Below are positions 27,239 through 36,270 of a stretch of 64,000 nucleotides of DNA, one piece after another (within the stretch, counting starts at the first letter, position 1; the number at the start of each line of letters is the position of its first letter). Under the pieces are notes generated by a model. That model made no database searches. It was not told where the DNA came from and was given only the letters and a program-made list of their open reading frames with translations. A program made the translations under genes and the position numbers. Origin of the DNA: JACCZR01 sp963830065 (lineage in GTDB: Bacteria; Actinomycetota; Thermoleophilia; Solirubrobacterales; Thermoleophilaceae); NCBI GenBank assembly GCA_963830065.1, contig CAWHLA010000011.1, forward strand, positions 124,001-188,000. The letters are read 5' to 3'.

Positions 27239-28514
27239 GTCCCGGTCGGGCTACGGCCGCGGCGCGGCCATCCTCTCCGCGGGGATAGGCGCCACCGGCC
27301 TGATCACCTTCGCGTACTTCTCGCTGGCCTCGTACGCGCTGGACCCCGACAGCTACGGCGAGATCACGCTGCTGTGGTCCGCGGTGTTCGTGACGGTGTC
27401 GGTGCTGTACCGCCCCGTCGAGCAACTGCTCTCGCGCACCATCGCCGACCACGACGCCCGGGGGGTGCCGGGGTCCGGGCACCTGCGCATCGCGGGCACC
27501 ATCCAGCTGGCGCTGGGTGTGGTGTTCGTGGTCGTCGCCCTGGCGATGCGGGGGCGGATCCAGGACGACCTGCTCGGTGGCTCGGCCACCCTGTATTGGG
27601 TGCTGGTGGTGGCGGTGCTCGCCTACGCCGCCAGCTACTTCGCGCGCGGCTTCCTGGCAGGGCACCACCGCTTCGAGCTCTACGGCGGGCTCGTCTTCAT
27701 GGAGGCCACCGCGCGATTGATGTTCGCGCTGGCGGTCACCGTGGGCATCGCCTCCGGCCAGGCTGTGATCGCGCTGGGCATCGCGGCGGCCCCCCTGCTG
27801 TCGCTGGCGGTGGTGCCGCTGGCGCTGGGCCGCAGGGCGCGCTCGATGGAGGCCGTTCGCGACACCGCCCCCTCCGACGACGAGGGCGAGTTCACCCTCT
27901 CCAAGGGCGCGGGGTTCGCCGTGGCGGTGCTGCTGATCATGCTGGCCGAGCAGACCTTCCTCAACGCCGGCCCACTGCTGGTCAAGGCCACCGAGGCCGG
28001 GGCGGCCGGCGCAGCGCTGGCCGGCTTCACCTTCAACGTCCTGCTCATCGCCCGGGCCCCGCTGCAACTCTTCCAGGCGATCCAGACCTCGATCCTCCCC
28101 CACCTCACCCGCCTGCGCGCAGGCGGCGAGGACGACCCGTTCCGCCGCAGCGTGTACGTGACCCTGCTGGCCATCGCCGGCTTCGCGGGGGTCGTGGCCC
28201 TGGTGATGGCGGTGATCGGGCCGACCCTGATGGACCTGGTCTTCGGCGGCGACGGCACCTACGAGCGCGGCGGCCTGGTGATCATCGCCGTGGGCATGGG
28301 GCTGTACCTGGCCGCGGCCACGCTCAACCAGGCGGCCCTGGCGCGCGGGCACACGGTGGCGGCCTCGGCCTGCTGGGTGGTCTCGGCGCTCGCCTTCGTC
28401 GCCTTCCTGGTGCTCGTCGAGTTCGACAACCGCGTGCTGCAGGTCGAGGTGGCCTATACGACCGCGGCGGCGGTGCTCGGCTCCGCGCTGTTCGTGCTCT
28501 TCCGGCGCGGCTGA
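27219..28514 (+). CDS. Polysaccharide flippase-like (Wzx/MATE superfamily) membrane protein
   Basis: A 431-residue protein with about twelve hydrophobic segments. YGEITLLWSAVFVTVSVLY with RPVEQLLSR is typical of the oligosaccharidyl-lipid flippase branch. It probably moves a lipid-linked sugar across the membrane for the neighbouring glycosyltransferases. The TTG start at 27219 lies inside the methyltransferase gene; the stop overlaps the next ATG (TGATG). Confidence 0.8.
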   Translation: MSASTDKSRSGYGRGAAILSAGIGATGLITFAYFSLASYALDPDSYGEITLLWSAVFVTVSVLYRPVEQLLSRTIADHDARGVPGSGHLRIAGTIQLALGVVFVVVALAMRGRIQDDLLGGSATLYWVLVVAVLAYAASYFARGFLAGHHRFELYGGLVFMEATARLMFALAVTVGIASGQAVIALGIAAAPLLSLAVVPLALGRRARSMEAVRDTAPSDDEGEFTLSKGAGFAVAVLLIMLAEQTFLNAGPLLVKATEAGAAGAALAGFTFNVLLIARAPLQLFQAIQTSILPHLTRLRAGGEDDPFRRSVYVTLLAIAGFAGVVALVMAVIGPTLMDLVFGGDGTYERGGLVIIAVGMGLYLAAATLNQAALARGHTVAASACWVVSALAFVAFLVLVEFDNRVLQVEVAYTTAAAVLGSALFVLFRRG

Positions 28515-29185
28515 TGGTCATCTCCGGCCACTGGAACGGTCCGCCGGGCTCGGCCAACGGCGGCTACACGTGCGGGGTGGTGGCCGGCTTGCTGGAGGCC
28601 CCGTCGGCCGAGGTCTCCCTGCGCGCGCCGCCGCCACTGGACACCGAGCTGACGGTGGAGCGCGACGAGGAGTCGGCTCGCCTGATGGACGGCCTCACCG
28701 TGGTCGCCGAAGGGCGCGCCGTGCCACCACCCGACGCCGAGCCGCCGCGCACCGTCTCGCTCGACGAGGCCGAGGCCGCCTCACGGGCCGGCCTGGAGCA
28801 CTGGGCGGCGAACCATCCCTTCCCCACCTGCGTGGTGTGCGGGCCCGAGCGCGAGGACGGGTTCGGCGTCTTCCCGGGCGTCCTCGAGGCTTCGATCTAC
28901 GCCGCCCGCTGGCGTGGCCGGGCCGCCACCGAGCAGGTCTGGGCGGCCCTGGACTGCCCGAGCTCGGCTCCCATCGCGCACTTCGGCGAGGGGCCGCCCA
29001 TAGTGCTCGCCCGCCTGCACGCGGCGATCGACCGGCTACCGCTCGACGGCGAGGAGCTCGTCGCTCTCTCGTGGCCGATCGGGATCGAGGGGCGCAAGCG
29101 CGAGGCCGCCTCGGCGCTGCTCACCGGCGACGGTGCCGTGATCGCCAGTGCACGGGCCTTGTGGATAGAGCTGCGCGAGGTCTGA
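28514..29185 (+). CDS. Hotdog/thioesterase-like hypothetical protein
   Basis: The protein has 223 residues. The layout is two half-domains around a central CVVCGPEREDGFGVFPG and a following WAALDCPSS, a pattern I associate with actinobacterial thioesterase-superfamily proteins. No catalytic residue can be assigned and there is no signal peptide. The ATG at 28514 is coupled to the flippase stop, so it ends the GT2-methyltransferase-flippase operon. Confidence 0.55.
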   Translation: MVISGHWNGPPGSANGGYTCGVVAGLLEAPSAEVSLRAPPPLDTELTVERDEESARLMDGLTVVAEGRAVPPPDAEPPRTVSLDEAEAASRAGLEHWAANHPFPTCVVCGPEREDGFGVFPGVLEASIYAARWRGRAATEQVWAALDCPSSAPIAHFGEGPPIVLARLHAAIDRLPLDGEELVALSWPIGIEGRKREAASALLTGDGAVIASARALWIELREV

Positions 29186-29219
29186 CCAAGCTTCAAGACT
29201 GCTGCCGAGCAGCCGATAG

Positions 29220-29300
29220 CTGGTGGACCGCCTGGCCCGCCGCTGGGGCGTGCGACGCAACGACGACTCCACCGTGGTGTGGAGCGAGCTGCCTAGATAG
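29220..29300 (+). pseudogene. C-terminal remnant of an RsbW-type ATP-binding protein
   Basis: Twenty-six codons read LVDRLARRWGVRRNDDSTVV and then WSELPR before a TAG. This resembles the last strand and helix of HATPase anti-sigma-factor-like proteins, which end in a pattern such as LVDxLAxxWGVxRxxxxTxVWFEL. There is a stop just upstream and no room for the rest of the domain after the preceding gene. Confidence 0.45.
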
Positions 29301-29520
29301 GTCTGAGCATCGACGCCTCGCAGTTCGGACAGGCCACGTTGGCCGTGTCCGACATGCGGGCGATGGTGGAGTGCGCCCCACACTCCGGACACTCCGAGCG
29401 CAGCTCGAAGCGGTGCAGGCAGAAGACGCAGCGATAGCGGCCCGCGAGGTTCGTGCCGCGCAGCCAGGGCTCGCCGCACGACGGGCAGTCCGGCCACTTC
29501 TCGGTCGCTGGGGCGTTCAT
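29293..29520 (-). CDS. Small zinc-ribbon protein
   Basis: A 75-residue protein with four CxxC knuckles (CPSC, CVFC, CPEC, CPNC), enough for two zinc ribbons, ending in CPNCEASMLRPI. Its ATG overlaps the fmt stop (ATGA), so it is co-translated with fmt. The function is unknown; such ribbons often bind RNA or protein partners. Confidence 0.75.
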   Translation of the reverse strand: MNAPATEKWPDCPSCGEPWLRGTNLAGRYRCVFCLHRFELRSECPECGAHSTIARMSDTANVACPNCEASMLRPI

Positions 29521-30404
29521 CCTGCTGATGAGCCTAACCGCGCCCCATGACCTCTCAGCCAGGCTGGTGCGTCCATCGGCCGGCCGCCCGCGGGCTGGAC
29601 CTCCAGCAGCTCGAGGTCGCCTGCGAACAGGCGCCCGTCGGTCGCCGCGAGCGGGCCCGCGAGCCCGTCCCCAGCCCGGGCGCGCAGCACGCGCAGGCGG
29701 TCGCCGTCCTCCAACTCCAGGTAGGCGCCTATGTGTGGGTGCAGCGCGCGCACCCTGCGGTCCAGCTCCACCGCGGGCCGGGACACGTCGAGCCGACGAT
29801 CCTCGGCGGAGATCTTCTCCGCATAGGTGGCGCCCTCGTCTGGTTGGGGCCGAGGCTCGGCCCCCGTGTCCAGCGCTTTCACCAGCAGGGCTCCGCCCAG
29901 CTGCGCCAAGCGCGGCGCGAGCGTGCCGTAGGTGTCCTCGGGCTCGATCGGCTCCTCGGCCGCCAAGTGCACCGGCCCGGCGTCCAGCTCGGCGGTCGGC
30001 CGCATGATGCTGACGCCGGTGACCGGATCGCCGGCCTCGATGGCGCGCTCCACCGGGGCCGCACCGCGCCAGCGGGGGAGCAGCGAGGGGTGCACGTTCA
30101 GCAGCTCGTAGCCGGACAGCAGCGGCTCCTTGAGCAGGGCGCCGAAGGCGCACACCAGCACCGCATCAGGTTCGGCGGCCGCGATCCGTGCCCGGGCCTC
30201 GTCGGAGTTCACGCTCTCGGGCTGGTCGAGCTCGAGGCCGAGCTCGCGCGCGGCATCGGCCACCGGCGGGGCCGCGAGCCTGCGGCCACGCCCGCGGGGG
30301 CGGTCGGGCCGCGTCACGACCAGCGCCGGGCGGTGGTCGCTGTCGGCCACCCGCCTCAGCACGGCCACGGCGAACTCAGATGTCCCGAGATAGACGGTGC
30401 GCAC
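29517..30404 (-). CDS. fmt: Methionyl-tRNA formyltransferase
   Basis: A 295-residue protein that formylates initiator Met-tRNA using 10-formyl-THF. The N-terminus TVYLGTSEFAVAVLRRV, the folate-site region NVHPSLLPRWRGAAPVERAI and the TGVSIMRPTAELDAGPV motif are characteristic; a C-terminal OB-like domain follows. The GTG start at 30404 fits the family N-terminus and lies 1 base after the lutC stop. It is slightly shorter than the usual 305-315 residues. The matching deformylase, def, is at 40540. Confidence 0.95.
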   Translation of the reverse strand: MRTVYLGTSEFAVAVLRRVADSDHRPALVVTRPDRPRGRGRRLAAPPVADAARELGLELDQPESVNSDEARARIAAAEPDAVLVCAFGALLKEPLLSGYELLNVHPSLLPRWRGAAPVERAIEAGDPVTGVSIMRPTAELDAGPVHLAAEEPIEPEDTYGTLAPRLAQLGGALLVKALDTGAEPRPQPDEGATYAEKISAEDRRLDVSRPAVELDRRVRALHPHIGAYLELEDGDRLRVLRARAGDGLAGPLAATDGRLFAGDLELLEVQPAGGRPMDAPAWLRGHGARLGSSAG

Positions 30405-30405
30405 G

Positions 30406-31005
30406 TCAGCCCGACACGATGACGTGCAGCGTGCGGGGGCCGTGGACGCCCTCGACGCGCGAGAGCTCGATGTCCGAGGTGGCCGATGGACCCGATACGA
30501 GCGTGAGGGGGTCGCCGTCACGCGCCGCCCCCTCCAGCGCCGCGATCGCCTCTGGCACCGAGCCCAGGATCCGGTCCTCGGCCACCACGCACACGTGCAG
30601 GTCGGGCACCAGCGTGATCGCACGGCGGCCCTGTGCCGCCCCGCCGCTGCGCAGCACGATCGTGCCGGTCTCGGCGATGGCGACCTCGCACCCGGTGAGG
30701 GTGCCGTCGAGCTCGTCCAGCTCGCGAGCCGACAGCCCGTCGTCGACCACGGCGTCATCGGGCCGCCAGCTTTCGGGCAGGTCCGCGGGCACGACCAGGC
30801 GCCCGGCCCCCAGCTCGAGAACGCGGGCCGCGATCTCGCCCGCGGAGCAGCGATGCACGGTGGCGCGATAGTCGGACACCCGGTCGCAGAACAGCCCGAC
30901 CGGGTCCGCCAGCGGCGGGGGTGCCGGCGAGGCGGCGACGGGGACCTCCGGCCGGTCGCCCAGCGCCCGCCGGGCCCGCTCCAGCACCGCCTCGCGGGCG
31001 GTCAC
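30406..31005 (-). CDS. lutC: L-lactate utilisation protein LutC (LUD domain)
   Basis: A 199-residue LUD-domain protein with VAIAETGTIVLRSGG, RRAITLVPDLHVCVV and SGPSATSDIELSRVEGVHGP near the end. With LutA and LutB it forms the iron-sulphur complex that oxidises L-lactate to pyruvate in organisms lacking LldD. The GTG at 31005 overlaps the lutB stop (GTGA), with GGAGG shortly upstream. Confidence 0.92.
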   Translation of the reverse strand: MTAREAVLERARRALGDRPEVPVAASPAPPPLADPVGLFCDRVSDYRATVHRCSAGEIAARVLELGAGRLVVPADLPESWRPDDAVVDDGLSARELDELDGTLTGCEVAIAETGTIVLRSGGAAQGRRAITLVPDLHVCVVAEDRILGSVPEAIAALEGAARDGDPLTLVSGPSATSDIELSRVEGVHGPRTLHVIVSG

Positions 31006-32384
31006 CGGGTCTCCCTCCACCACTCGCGGAAGGTCTGCTCGGGCACCTCGGGCAGCTCGCGCGAGGAGGTCCAGGCCGCAAGTGGGCCCGGCAGGCGCTT
31101 GGCCAGCCCGCGGCCCAGCGGGGACCGGCCGGCCCGGGCCAGCTTCTGGGCGCGCTCGTAGCGCTTGCGGTCGCCGAACACCCGCGCCAGCGCGCGCATG
31201 GCGAGGGCCTCGGCGTCGGTCCCCTTGCGCTCCACCACCTCGCCGCGCAGGTGCACCAGGACCTCGGGGATGTCGATCTTCACCGGGCACACGTCGGCGC
31301 ACGCCCCGCACAGGCTGGAGGCGAACGGCAGCGTCTGCGAGCCTTCGAGCCGGGCGAGCTGGGGGGCGAGTATCGCCCCGATCGGACCGGGGTAGACCGA
31401 CTCGTAGGCGTGCCCGCCGGCGCGCGAGTAGACCGGGCAGGCGTTCAGGCAGGCCGAGCAGCGGATGCAGCGCAGCGACTGGCGTCCGACCGCATCGGCC
31501 AGCACGTCGGTCCGCCCGTTGTCTAGGAGCACCAGGTGGAACTCCTGCGGGCCGTCGCCCTCGCGGACGCCGCTCCACAGCGAGGTGTAGGGGTTCATCC
31601 GCTCGCCGGTCGAGGAACGCGGCAGCAGCTGTAGGAACACCTCCAGGTCGCGCCAGCGCGGCAGGACCTTCTCGATGCCCATCACCGTCACGAGCACCTC
31701 GGGGAGTGTGGTGCACATCCGCCCGTTGCCCTCGGACTCGACCACGCACACGGTCCCGGTCTCGGCCACGCCGAAGTTCGCGCCGCTCACGCCCATGCGC
31801 GCCTCGAGGAACTTGCGCCGCAGGTGCTCGCGGGCCACCGCGGTCAGCTCGGCCGGCTCGTCGGACAGGTCGGTGGCGCCCAGCTCGCGGCGGAACAGGT
31901 CGCGGATCTCGGCCCGGTTGCGGTGGATGGCGGGGACGAGGATGTGCGAGGGCGAATCGTGGTCGAGCTGGACGATCAGCTCTGCCAGGTCGGTCTCCAC
32001 CGCCCCGATGCCCTCGGCGGCAAGCGCGTCGTTGAGCTTGGTCTCGTCGGTGGTGATCGACTTGACCTTCACCACCTCTTCCACCCCGTGCTGCTTGGCC
32101 ACCGCCGCCACCGCCGCGTTGGCCTCCACGCCGTCGCGGGCCCAGTGCACCTGGCCGCCGGCCGCCTGTACCGAGGCCTCGAGCTGCTCGAGCAGCTCCG
32201 GCAGTCGCGCGAGAGCCTCGTCCTTGATGGCCTGGCCGGCCTCGCGCAGCTCCTCCCAGTCGCCGACTTCCGCGACCACCCCCGCCCGCTTGTCGCGGAT
32301 GGTGCGGGTGGCGTGGCCGAGGTTGCGCCGCAGCTGGGTGTCGGCCAGGGCCTCACGCGCTGCTGCGGGGAAGCCTGCGGTCAC
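31002..32384 (-). CDS. lutB: L-lactate utilisation iron-sulphur protein LutB
   Basis: The protein has 460 residues. A LUD domain occupies the N-terminal two thirds (FGVAETGTVCVVESEGNGRM). Then two 4Fe-4S motifs follow, CIRCSACLNACPVY and CGACADVCPVKID, with a C-terminal DUF3390-like tail. It carries electrons within the LutABC complex. It overlaps lutA and lutC by 4 bases each. Confidence 0.95.
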   Translation of the reverse strand: MTAGFPAAAREALADTQLRRNLGHATRTIRDKRAGVVAEVGDWEELREAGQAIKDEALARLPELLEQLEASVQAAGGQVHWARDGVEANAAVAAVAKQHGVEEVVKVKSITTDETKLNDALAAEGIGAVETDLAELIVQLDHDSPSHILVPAIHRNRAEIRDLFRRELGATDLSDEPAELTAVAREHLRRKFLEARMGVSGANFGVAETGTVCVVESEGNGRMCTTLPEVLVTVMGIEKVLPRWRDLEVFLQLLPRSSTGERMNPYTSLWSGVREGDGPQEFHLVLLDNGRTDVLADAVGRQSLRCIRCSACLNACPVYSRAGGHAYESVYPGPIGAILAPQLARLEGSQTLPFASSLCGACADVCPVKIDIPEVLVHLRGEVVERKGTDAEALAMRALARVFGDRKRYERAQKLARAGRSPLGRGLAKRLPGPLAAWTSSRELPEVPEQTFREWWRETR

Positions 32385-33079
32385 GGCTCCGGATCATCCT
32401 CGGTCGAGGCGAGGATCTGCGCCAGGTGCACGGCGCGGGTCCCGGCGCGGTCGCGCCGCAGGCCACCACCGATGTGCATCAGGCAGGAGTTGTCGGCGGC
32501 GGTGACCACCTCGGCGCGCGTGTCGCCGACCGCGCGCAGCTTGTCCGTCAGCATCGCCGTGGAGACGTCGGGGTTCTTCACCGCGAAGGTGCCGCCGAAG
32601 CCGCAGCACTCCTCGGCCTCGGGCAGCTCGAGCAGGTCGAGCCCTCGCACCGCCCGCAGCAGCCGCAAGGGCGCGTCGCCCACCCGCAGGCCGCGCAGCG
32701 AGTGGCAGGTCGGGTGGTAGGTCACCCGGTGCGGGTAGTAGGCGCCGACGTCCTCGGCCTCCAGCGGGCCGGTCAGGAACTCGCACAGCTCCCAGGTGCG
32801 CTCGGCCAGCGCCGGGTCACCGTGCTCGCGCACCATCCCGACGCAGGACGCACTCGGGGAGACGACCACGTCGGAGCCCTCGAAGGCCTCCGCGAGCCGT
32901 GCGCTGAGGGCCGCCGCTTCGGAGCGGTAGCCGGAGTTCAGGTGCATCTGCCCGCAGCACGTCTGCTCGGGCGGGAAGTCGACCTCGCACCCCAGCCGCT
33001 CGAGCAGCTTCACCACCGCTCTTCCGGTGCCCGGAAAGAGCGTGTCGTTGAAGCACGTGATGAACAGGGAGACGCGCAA
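32381..33079 (-). CDS. lutA: L-lactate utilisation protein LutA (CCG domains)
   Basis: A 232-residue protein with two cysteine-rich CCG domains: FPPEQTCCGQMHLNSGY and LPEAEECCGFGGTFAVKNPD. These bind non-classical iron-sulphur clusters. The N-terminus RVSLFITCFNDTLFPGTG is typical of the family. The start is TTG at 33079, the only usable start near it. It is divergent from lldP across a 75-bp region with a perfect inverted repeat. Confidence 0.94.
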   Translation of the reverse strand: MRVSLFITCFNDTLFPGTGRAVVKLLERLGCEVDFPPEQTCCGQMHLNSGYRSEAAALSARLAEAFEGSDVVVSPSASCVGMVREHGDPALAERTWELCEFLTGPLEAEDVGAYYPHRVTYHPTCHSLRGLRVGDAPLRLLRAVRGLDLLELPEAEECCGFGGTFAVKNPDVSTAMLTDKLRAVGDTRAEVVTAADNSCLMHIGGGLRRDRAGTRAVHLAQILASTEDDPEP

Positions 33080-33092
33080 GTCGGCCGTGTCT

Positions 33093-33122
33093 GGTTTCCC
33101 CCTACGCACGGCGGGGGAAACC
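33093..33122. promoter_or_regulatory. 10-bp inverted repeat in the lutA/lldP divergent region
   Basis: GGTTTCCCCC and GGGGGAAACC are exact reverse complements separated by 10 bases. They sit midway between the two divergent starts and could be the operator of a lactate-responsive regulator. A terminator is unlikely since both flanking genes point away and no T-run follows. Confidence 0.55.
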
Positions 33123-33154
33123 GGGTTCGAGGTCAAGAGAGGGAGAGGAGCCCG

Positions 33155-34831
33155 ATGTACGAGCAGGTCTATGACCCGGTTTCGGACTCGCTGGGCGTGT
33201 CGTCGATATTCGCGGCACTGCCCCTGATCACCCTGTTCGTGCTGTTGGGAGGGGTGAAGCTGAAGGCCCAGTGGGCCGCGCTCATCTCTCTCGGCGTGGC
33301 GCTGCTGGTGGCGTTCATCGTCTACGACATGCCCGTCGACCAGGGCTTGCTCTCCGCCTCGGAGGGCGCGGTCTTCGGCCTGTTCCCGATCATGTGGATC
33401 GTCGTCACGGCGATCTGGGTCTACAACATGACCGTCGAGACGGGGCACTTCAACGTGCTCAGACGGTCGTTCGGCGCGATCTCCAACGACCAGCGCGTCC
33501 AGGCCGTGATCATCGCCTTCTGCTTCGGGGCGCTGCTCGAAGCGCTCGCCGGCTTCGGCACGCCGGTCGCCATCACCGCGGTGATGCTGATCGCGCTGGG
33601 CTTCCGGCCCATCAAGGCCGCGTCTGTCGCGCTCGTGGCCAATACCGCGCCCGTCGCCTTCGGCGCCATCGCCGTGCCGATCACCACGCTGTCCGAGGTC
33701 ACCGGCCTGCCGGTGGACGACCTCGGCGCGATGGTCGGCCGCCAGACCCCGCTGCTGGCGCTGATCGTGCCGCTGATCCTCGTGGGGATGGTCGACGGCA
33801 TGCGCGGCATTCGTCAGACCTGGCCGGTCGCCCTGGTGGGCGGCGGCGTCTTCGCCGTGGCGCAGTTCGCCTGCTCGAACTACATCTCCGTCGAGCTGAC
33901 CGACATCGTCGCCTCGCTGCTGGGCACCGGCGCCATCGTGGCCTTCCTGCGCGTGTGGCAGCCCTCCGAGCCGCTGTTCGCCGAGCCCTCCGGCCCGGGC
34001 CGGCCCGCTGTGGCCGGTGCCGAGTCGCACGACCCGGCGCTCGAGCGCGACGTCGCGCGCAAGGACGACACCAAGAAGGACCCCCCGGGCGAGGTGTTCA
34101 AGGCCTACGCGCCGTACCTGATCATCATCGTCGTCTTCGCCATCGCCCAGATCGGGCCCATCAAGGACGCGCTCGCCGACGAGCCCTTCACGAAGGAGTT
34201 CAACTGGCCCGGGTTGGAGGTGACCAACCCGGACGGCGAGGACCTTATGAGCCTCACGTTCAACTTCAACTGGCTGCCGGCCGCCGGCACGCTGATGCTG
34301 ATCTCCGGCCTCATCACGATGCTCGTGCTCGGCGTCAGGCCGGGTCGCTCGCTGCGCGTCGCGGGCAAGACCCTCGACCAGCTCAAGTGGGCGATCCTGA
34401 CCGTGGCGGCAGTGCTGGGGTTGGCCTACGTGATGAATCAGTCGGGCCAGACCATCACCATCGCCAACTGGGCGGCGGGCGCCGGCGACGCCTTCGCGTT
34501 CTTGTCAGCGCTCATAGGCTGGTTGGGCGTGGCGGTCACCGGCTCGGACACCTCCTCAAACGCGCTGTTCGGAGCGCTGCAGGTGGAGGCAGCCAAGGAG
34601 GCCGGGCTGGACCAGGTGCTGCTGGCCTCCGCCAACAGCTCGGGCGGAGTGCTGGGCAAGATGATCTCGCCGCAGAACCTCGCCATCGGCGCCGCCGCGG
34701 TGGGCATGGCCGGCCAGGAGGGCGACCTCTTCCGCCGTGTGGTCAAGTGGAGCGTCATCCTTGCACTGGTGATGGCCGTTCTCGTGCTGCTGCAGTCCAC
34801 CCCGGTGCTCGACTGGATGGTCGTCGGATGA
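33155..34831 (+). CDS. lldP: L-lactate permease (LctP/LldP family)
   Basis: A 558-residue protein with about thirteen hydrophobic segments. Family motifs include EALAGFGTPVAITAVML, PVAFGAIAVPI and VTGSDTSSNALFG with the later GKMISPQNLAIGAAA. It imports lactate and often also glycolate, which suits both neighbouring catabolic sets. A GGGAGAGGAG ribosome-binding site precedes the ATG at 33155. It overlaps glcD (ATGA). Confidence 0.94.
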   Translation: MYEQVYDPVSDSLGVSSIFAALPLITLFVLLGGVKLKAQWAALISLGVALLVAFIVYDMPVDQGLLSASEGAVFGLFPIMWIVVTAIWVYNMTVETGHFNVLRRSFGAISNDQRVQAVIIAFCFGALLEALAGFGTPVAITAVMLIALGFRPIKAASVALVANTAPVAFGAIAVPITTLSEVTGLPVDDLGAMVGRQTPLLALIVPLILVGMVDGMRGIRQTWPVALVGGGVFAVAQFACSNYISVELTDIVASLLGTGAIVAFLRVWQPSEPLFAEPSGPGRPAVAGAESHDPALERDVARKDDTKKDPPGEVFKAYAPYLIIIVVFAIAQIGPIKDALADEPFTKEFNWPGLEVTNPDGEDLMSLTFNFNWLPAAGTLMLISGLITMLVLGVRPGRSLRVAGKTLDQLKWAILTVAAVLGLAYVMNQSGQTITIANWAAGAGDAFAFLSALIGWLGVAVTGSDTSSNALFGALQVEAAKEAGLDQVLLASANSSGGVLGKMISPQNLAIGAAAVGMAGQEGDLFRRVVKWSVILALVMAVLVLLQSTPVLDWMVVG

Positions 34832-36270
34832 CCCTCGTCGCCCGCCTGCGCTCAATAGCGGGCGACGAGCACGTAGTCACCCAAGAGCACCAGCTGCGCA
34901 CCTACGAGTCCGACGGGCTCCTGCAGTACAAGGCGAGCCCGCGGGCCGTGGTGCTGCCCGGCAGCGCCGAGGAGGTCCAGCAGGTGGTGGCCGCCTGCCA
35001 CGAGACCTCGACCCCGTGGGTCGCGCGCGGTGCGGGCTCGGGCCTCAGCGGCGGCGCACTGCCCGTGGAGGAGGGCGTGCTGATCGCGCTCACGCGGATG
35101 CGCCGCATCCTGGACGTGAACCTCGACGACGCGCGCGTGACCGTGGAGCCGGGCGTGACCAACATCGAGGTCTCCAACGCGGTCTCCCCCACCCACACCT
35201 ACCCGCCGGACCCCTCGAGCCAGATCGTCTGCTCCATCGGCGGCAACGTCGCCGAGAACTCGGGTGGCGCGCACTGCTTCAAGTACGGCTTCACCACCAA
35301 CTACGTGACCGGCCTCGAGGTCGTCCTGCCCGACGGCGAGATGATGTGGCTCGGCGGCCACGAGCTCGACCCCGCCGGACTGGACGTGACCGGCGCGTTC
35401 GTCGGCTCGGAGGGCACGCTGGGCGTGGCCACCAAGGCCATCCTGCGCGTCATCCCCGCGCCCGAGGCGGTGCGCACGCTGGTCGCCTTCTTCGACTCCC
35501 CCACCCACGCGGGCGAAGTGGTGTCGGGGATCGTCTCCGCCGGCATCGTCCCGGCGGCCATCGAGATGATGGACAACCTCTCCATCCAGGCCGCCGAGGG
35601 CGCCACCAACGCCGGCTACCCGACCGACGCCGGCGCGGCGCTGGTGGTCGAGCTCGACGGGCGCGAGGACGAGTGCGAGGAGCGCTTCGAGGCGATCGTC
35701 TCGCTGTGCGAGGAGGCCGAGGCCGACTCGATCCGCGTGGCCGAGGACGAGGCCGAGCGCGCGCTGATCTGGAAGACCCGCAAGGCGGCGTTCGCGGCGA
35801 TGGGCCGCATCTCCCCCAACTACTTCGTCCAGGACAGCGTCATCCCCCGTACCCGGCTGTCGGAGGTGCTCGGCCAGATCGACGACCTGGCCACCGAGCA
35901 CGAGCTGCGCGTGGCCAACGTCTTTCACGCCGGGGACGGCAACCTCCACCCGCTCGTTCTCTACGACGGCAACGTCGAGGGAGAGCCCGAGCGCGCCGAG
36001 GAGCTGGCCGGGCTGATCGTCAAGGCCTGCGTGGAGGCCGGCGGCTCGATCACCGGCGAGCACGGCGTGGGCGTGGACAAGAAGCGCTACATGCCCGACC
36101 AGTTCGAGGAGCCCGACCTGGCGGCCTTCCAGCGCCTGCGCTGCGCGTTCGACCCGGGCGGGCTGGCCAACCCGGGCAAGGTCATGCCCACCCCGCGGCT
36201 GTGCGGCGAGGTCCCCGGGCCCTACCGGCGGCATCCGCTCGAGGAGGCTGGGCTGGCGGAGCGGATGTGA
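34828..36270 (+). CDS. glcD: FAD-linked glycolate/D-lactate oxidase subunit GlcD
   Basis: The protein has 480 residues. The FAD_binding_4 domain shows WVARGAGSGLSGGALPVEEG, the Pro/Asp segment PPDPSSQIVCSIGGNVAENS with GGAHCFKYG, and GSEGTLGVATKAIL. The C-terminal FAD-oxidase domain has NVFHAGDGNLHPLVLYD and GEHGVGVDKKRYM. It oxidises glycolate to glyoxylate, or D-lactate to pyruvate. With glcE, glcF and malate synthase next to it, glycolate is favoured; beside lldP, D-lactate is also plausible. Confidence 0.93.
   Translation: MTLVARLRSIAGDEHVVTQEHQLRTYESDGLLQYKASPRAVVLPGSAEEVQQVVAACHETSTPWVARGAGSGLSGGALPVEEGVLIALTRMRRILDVNLDDARVTVEPGVTNIEVSNAVSPTHTYPPDPSSQIVCSIGGNVAENSGGAHCFKYGFTTNYVTGLEVVLPDGEMMWLGGHELDPAGLDVTGAFVGSEGTLGVATKAILRVIPAPEAVRTLVAFFDSPTHAGEVVSGIVSAGIVPAAIEMMDNLSIQAAEGATNAGYPTDAGAALVVELDGREDECEERFEAIVSLCEEAEADSIRVAEDEAERALIWKTRKAAFAAMGRISPNYFVQDSVIPRTRLSEVLGQIDDLATEHELRVANVFHAGDGNLHPLVLYDGNVEGEPERAEELAGLIVKACVEAGGSITGEHGVGVDKKRYMPDQFEEPDLAAFQRLRCAFDPGGLANPGKVMPTPRLCGEVPGPYRRHPLEEAGLAERM

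Noticed and set aside
33093..33122. Inverted repeat as an intrinsic terminator
   Set aside because: Both neighbouring genes are transcribed away from it and no T-run follows either arm.
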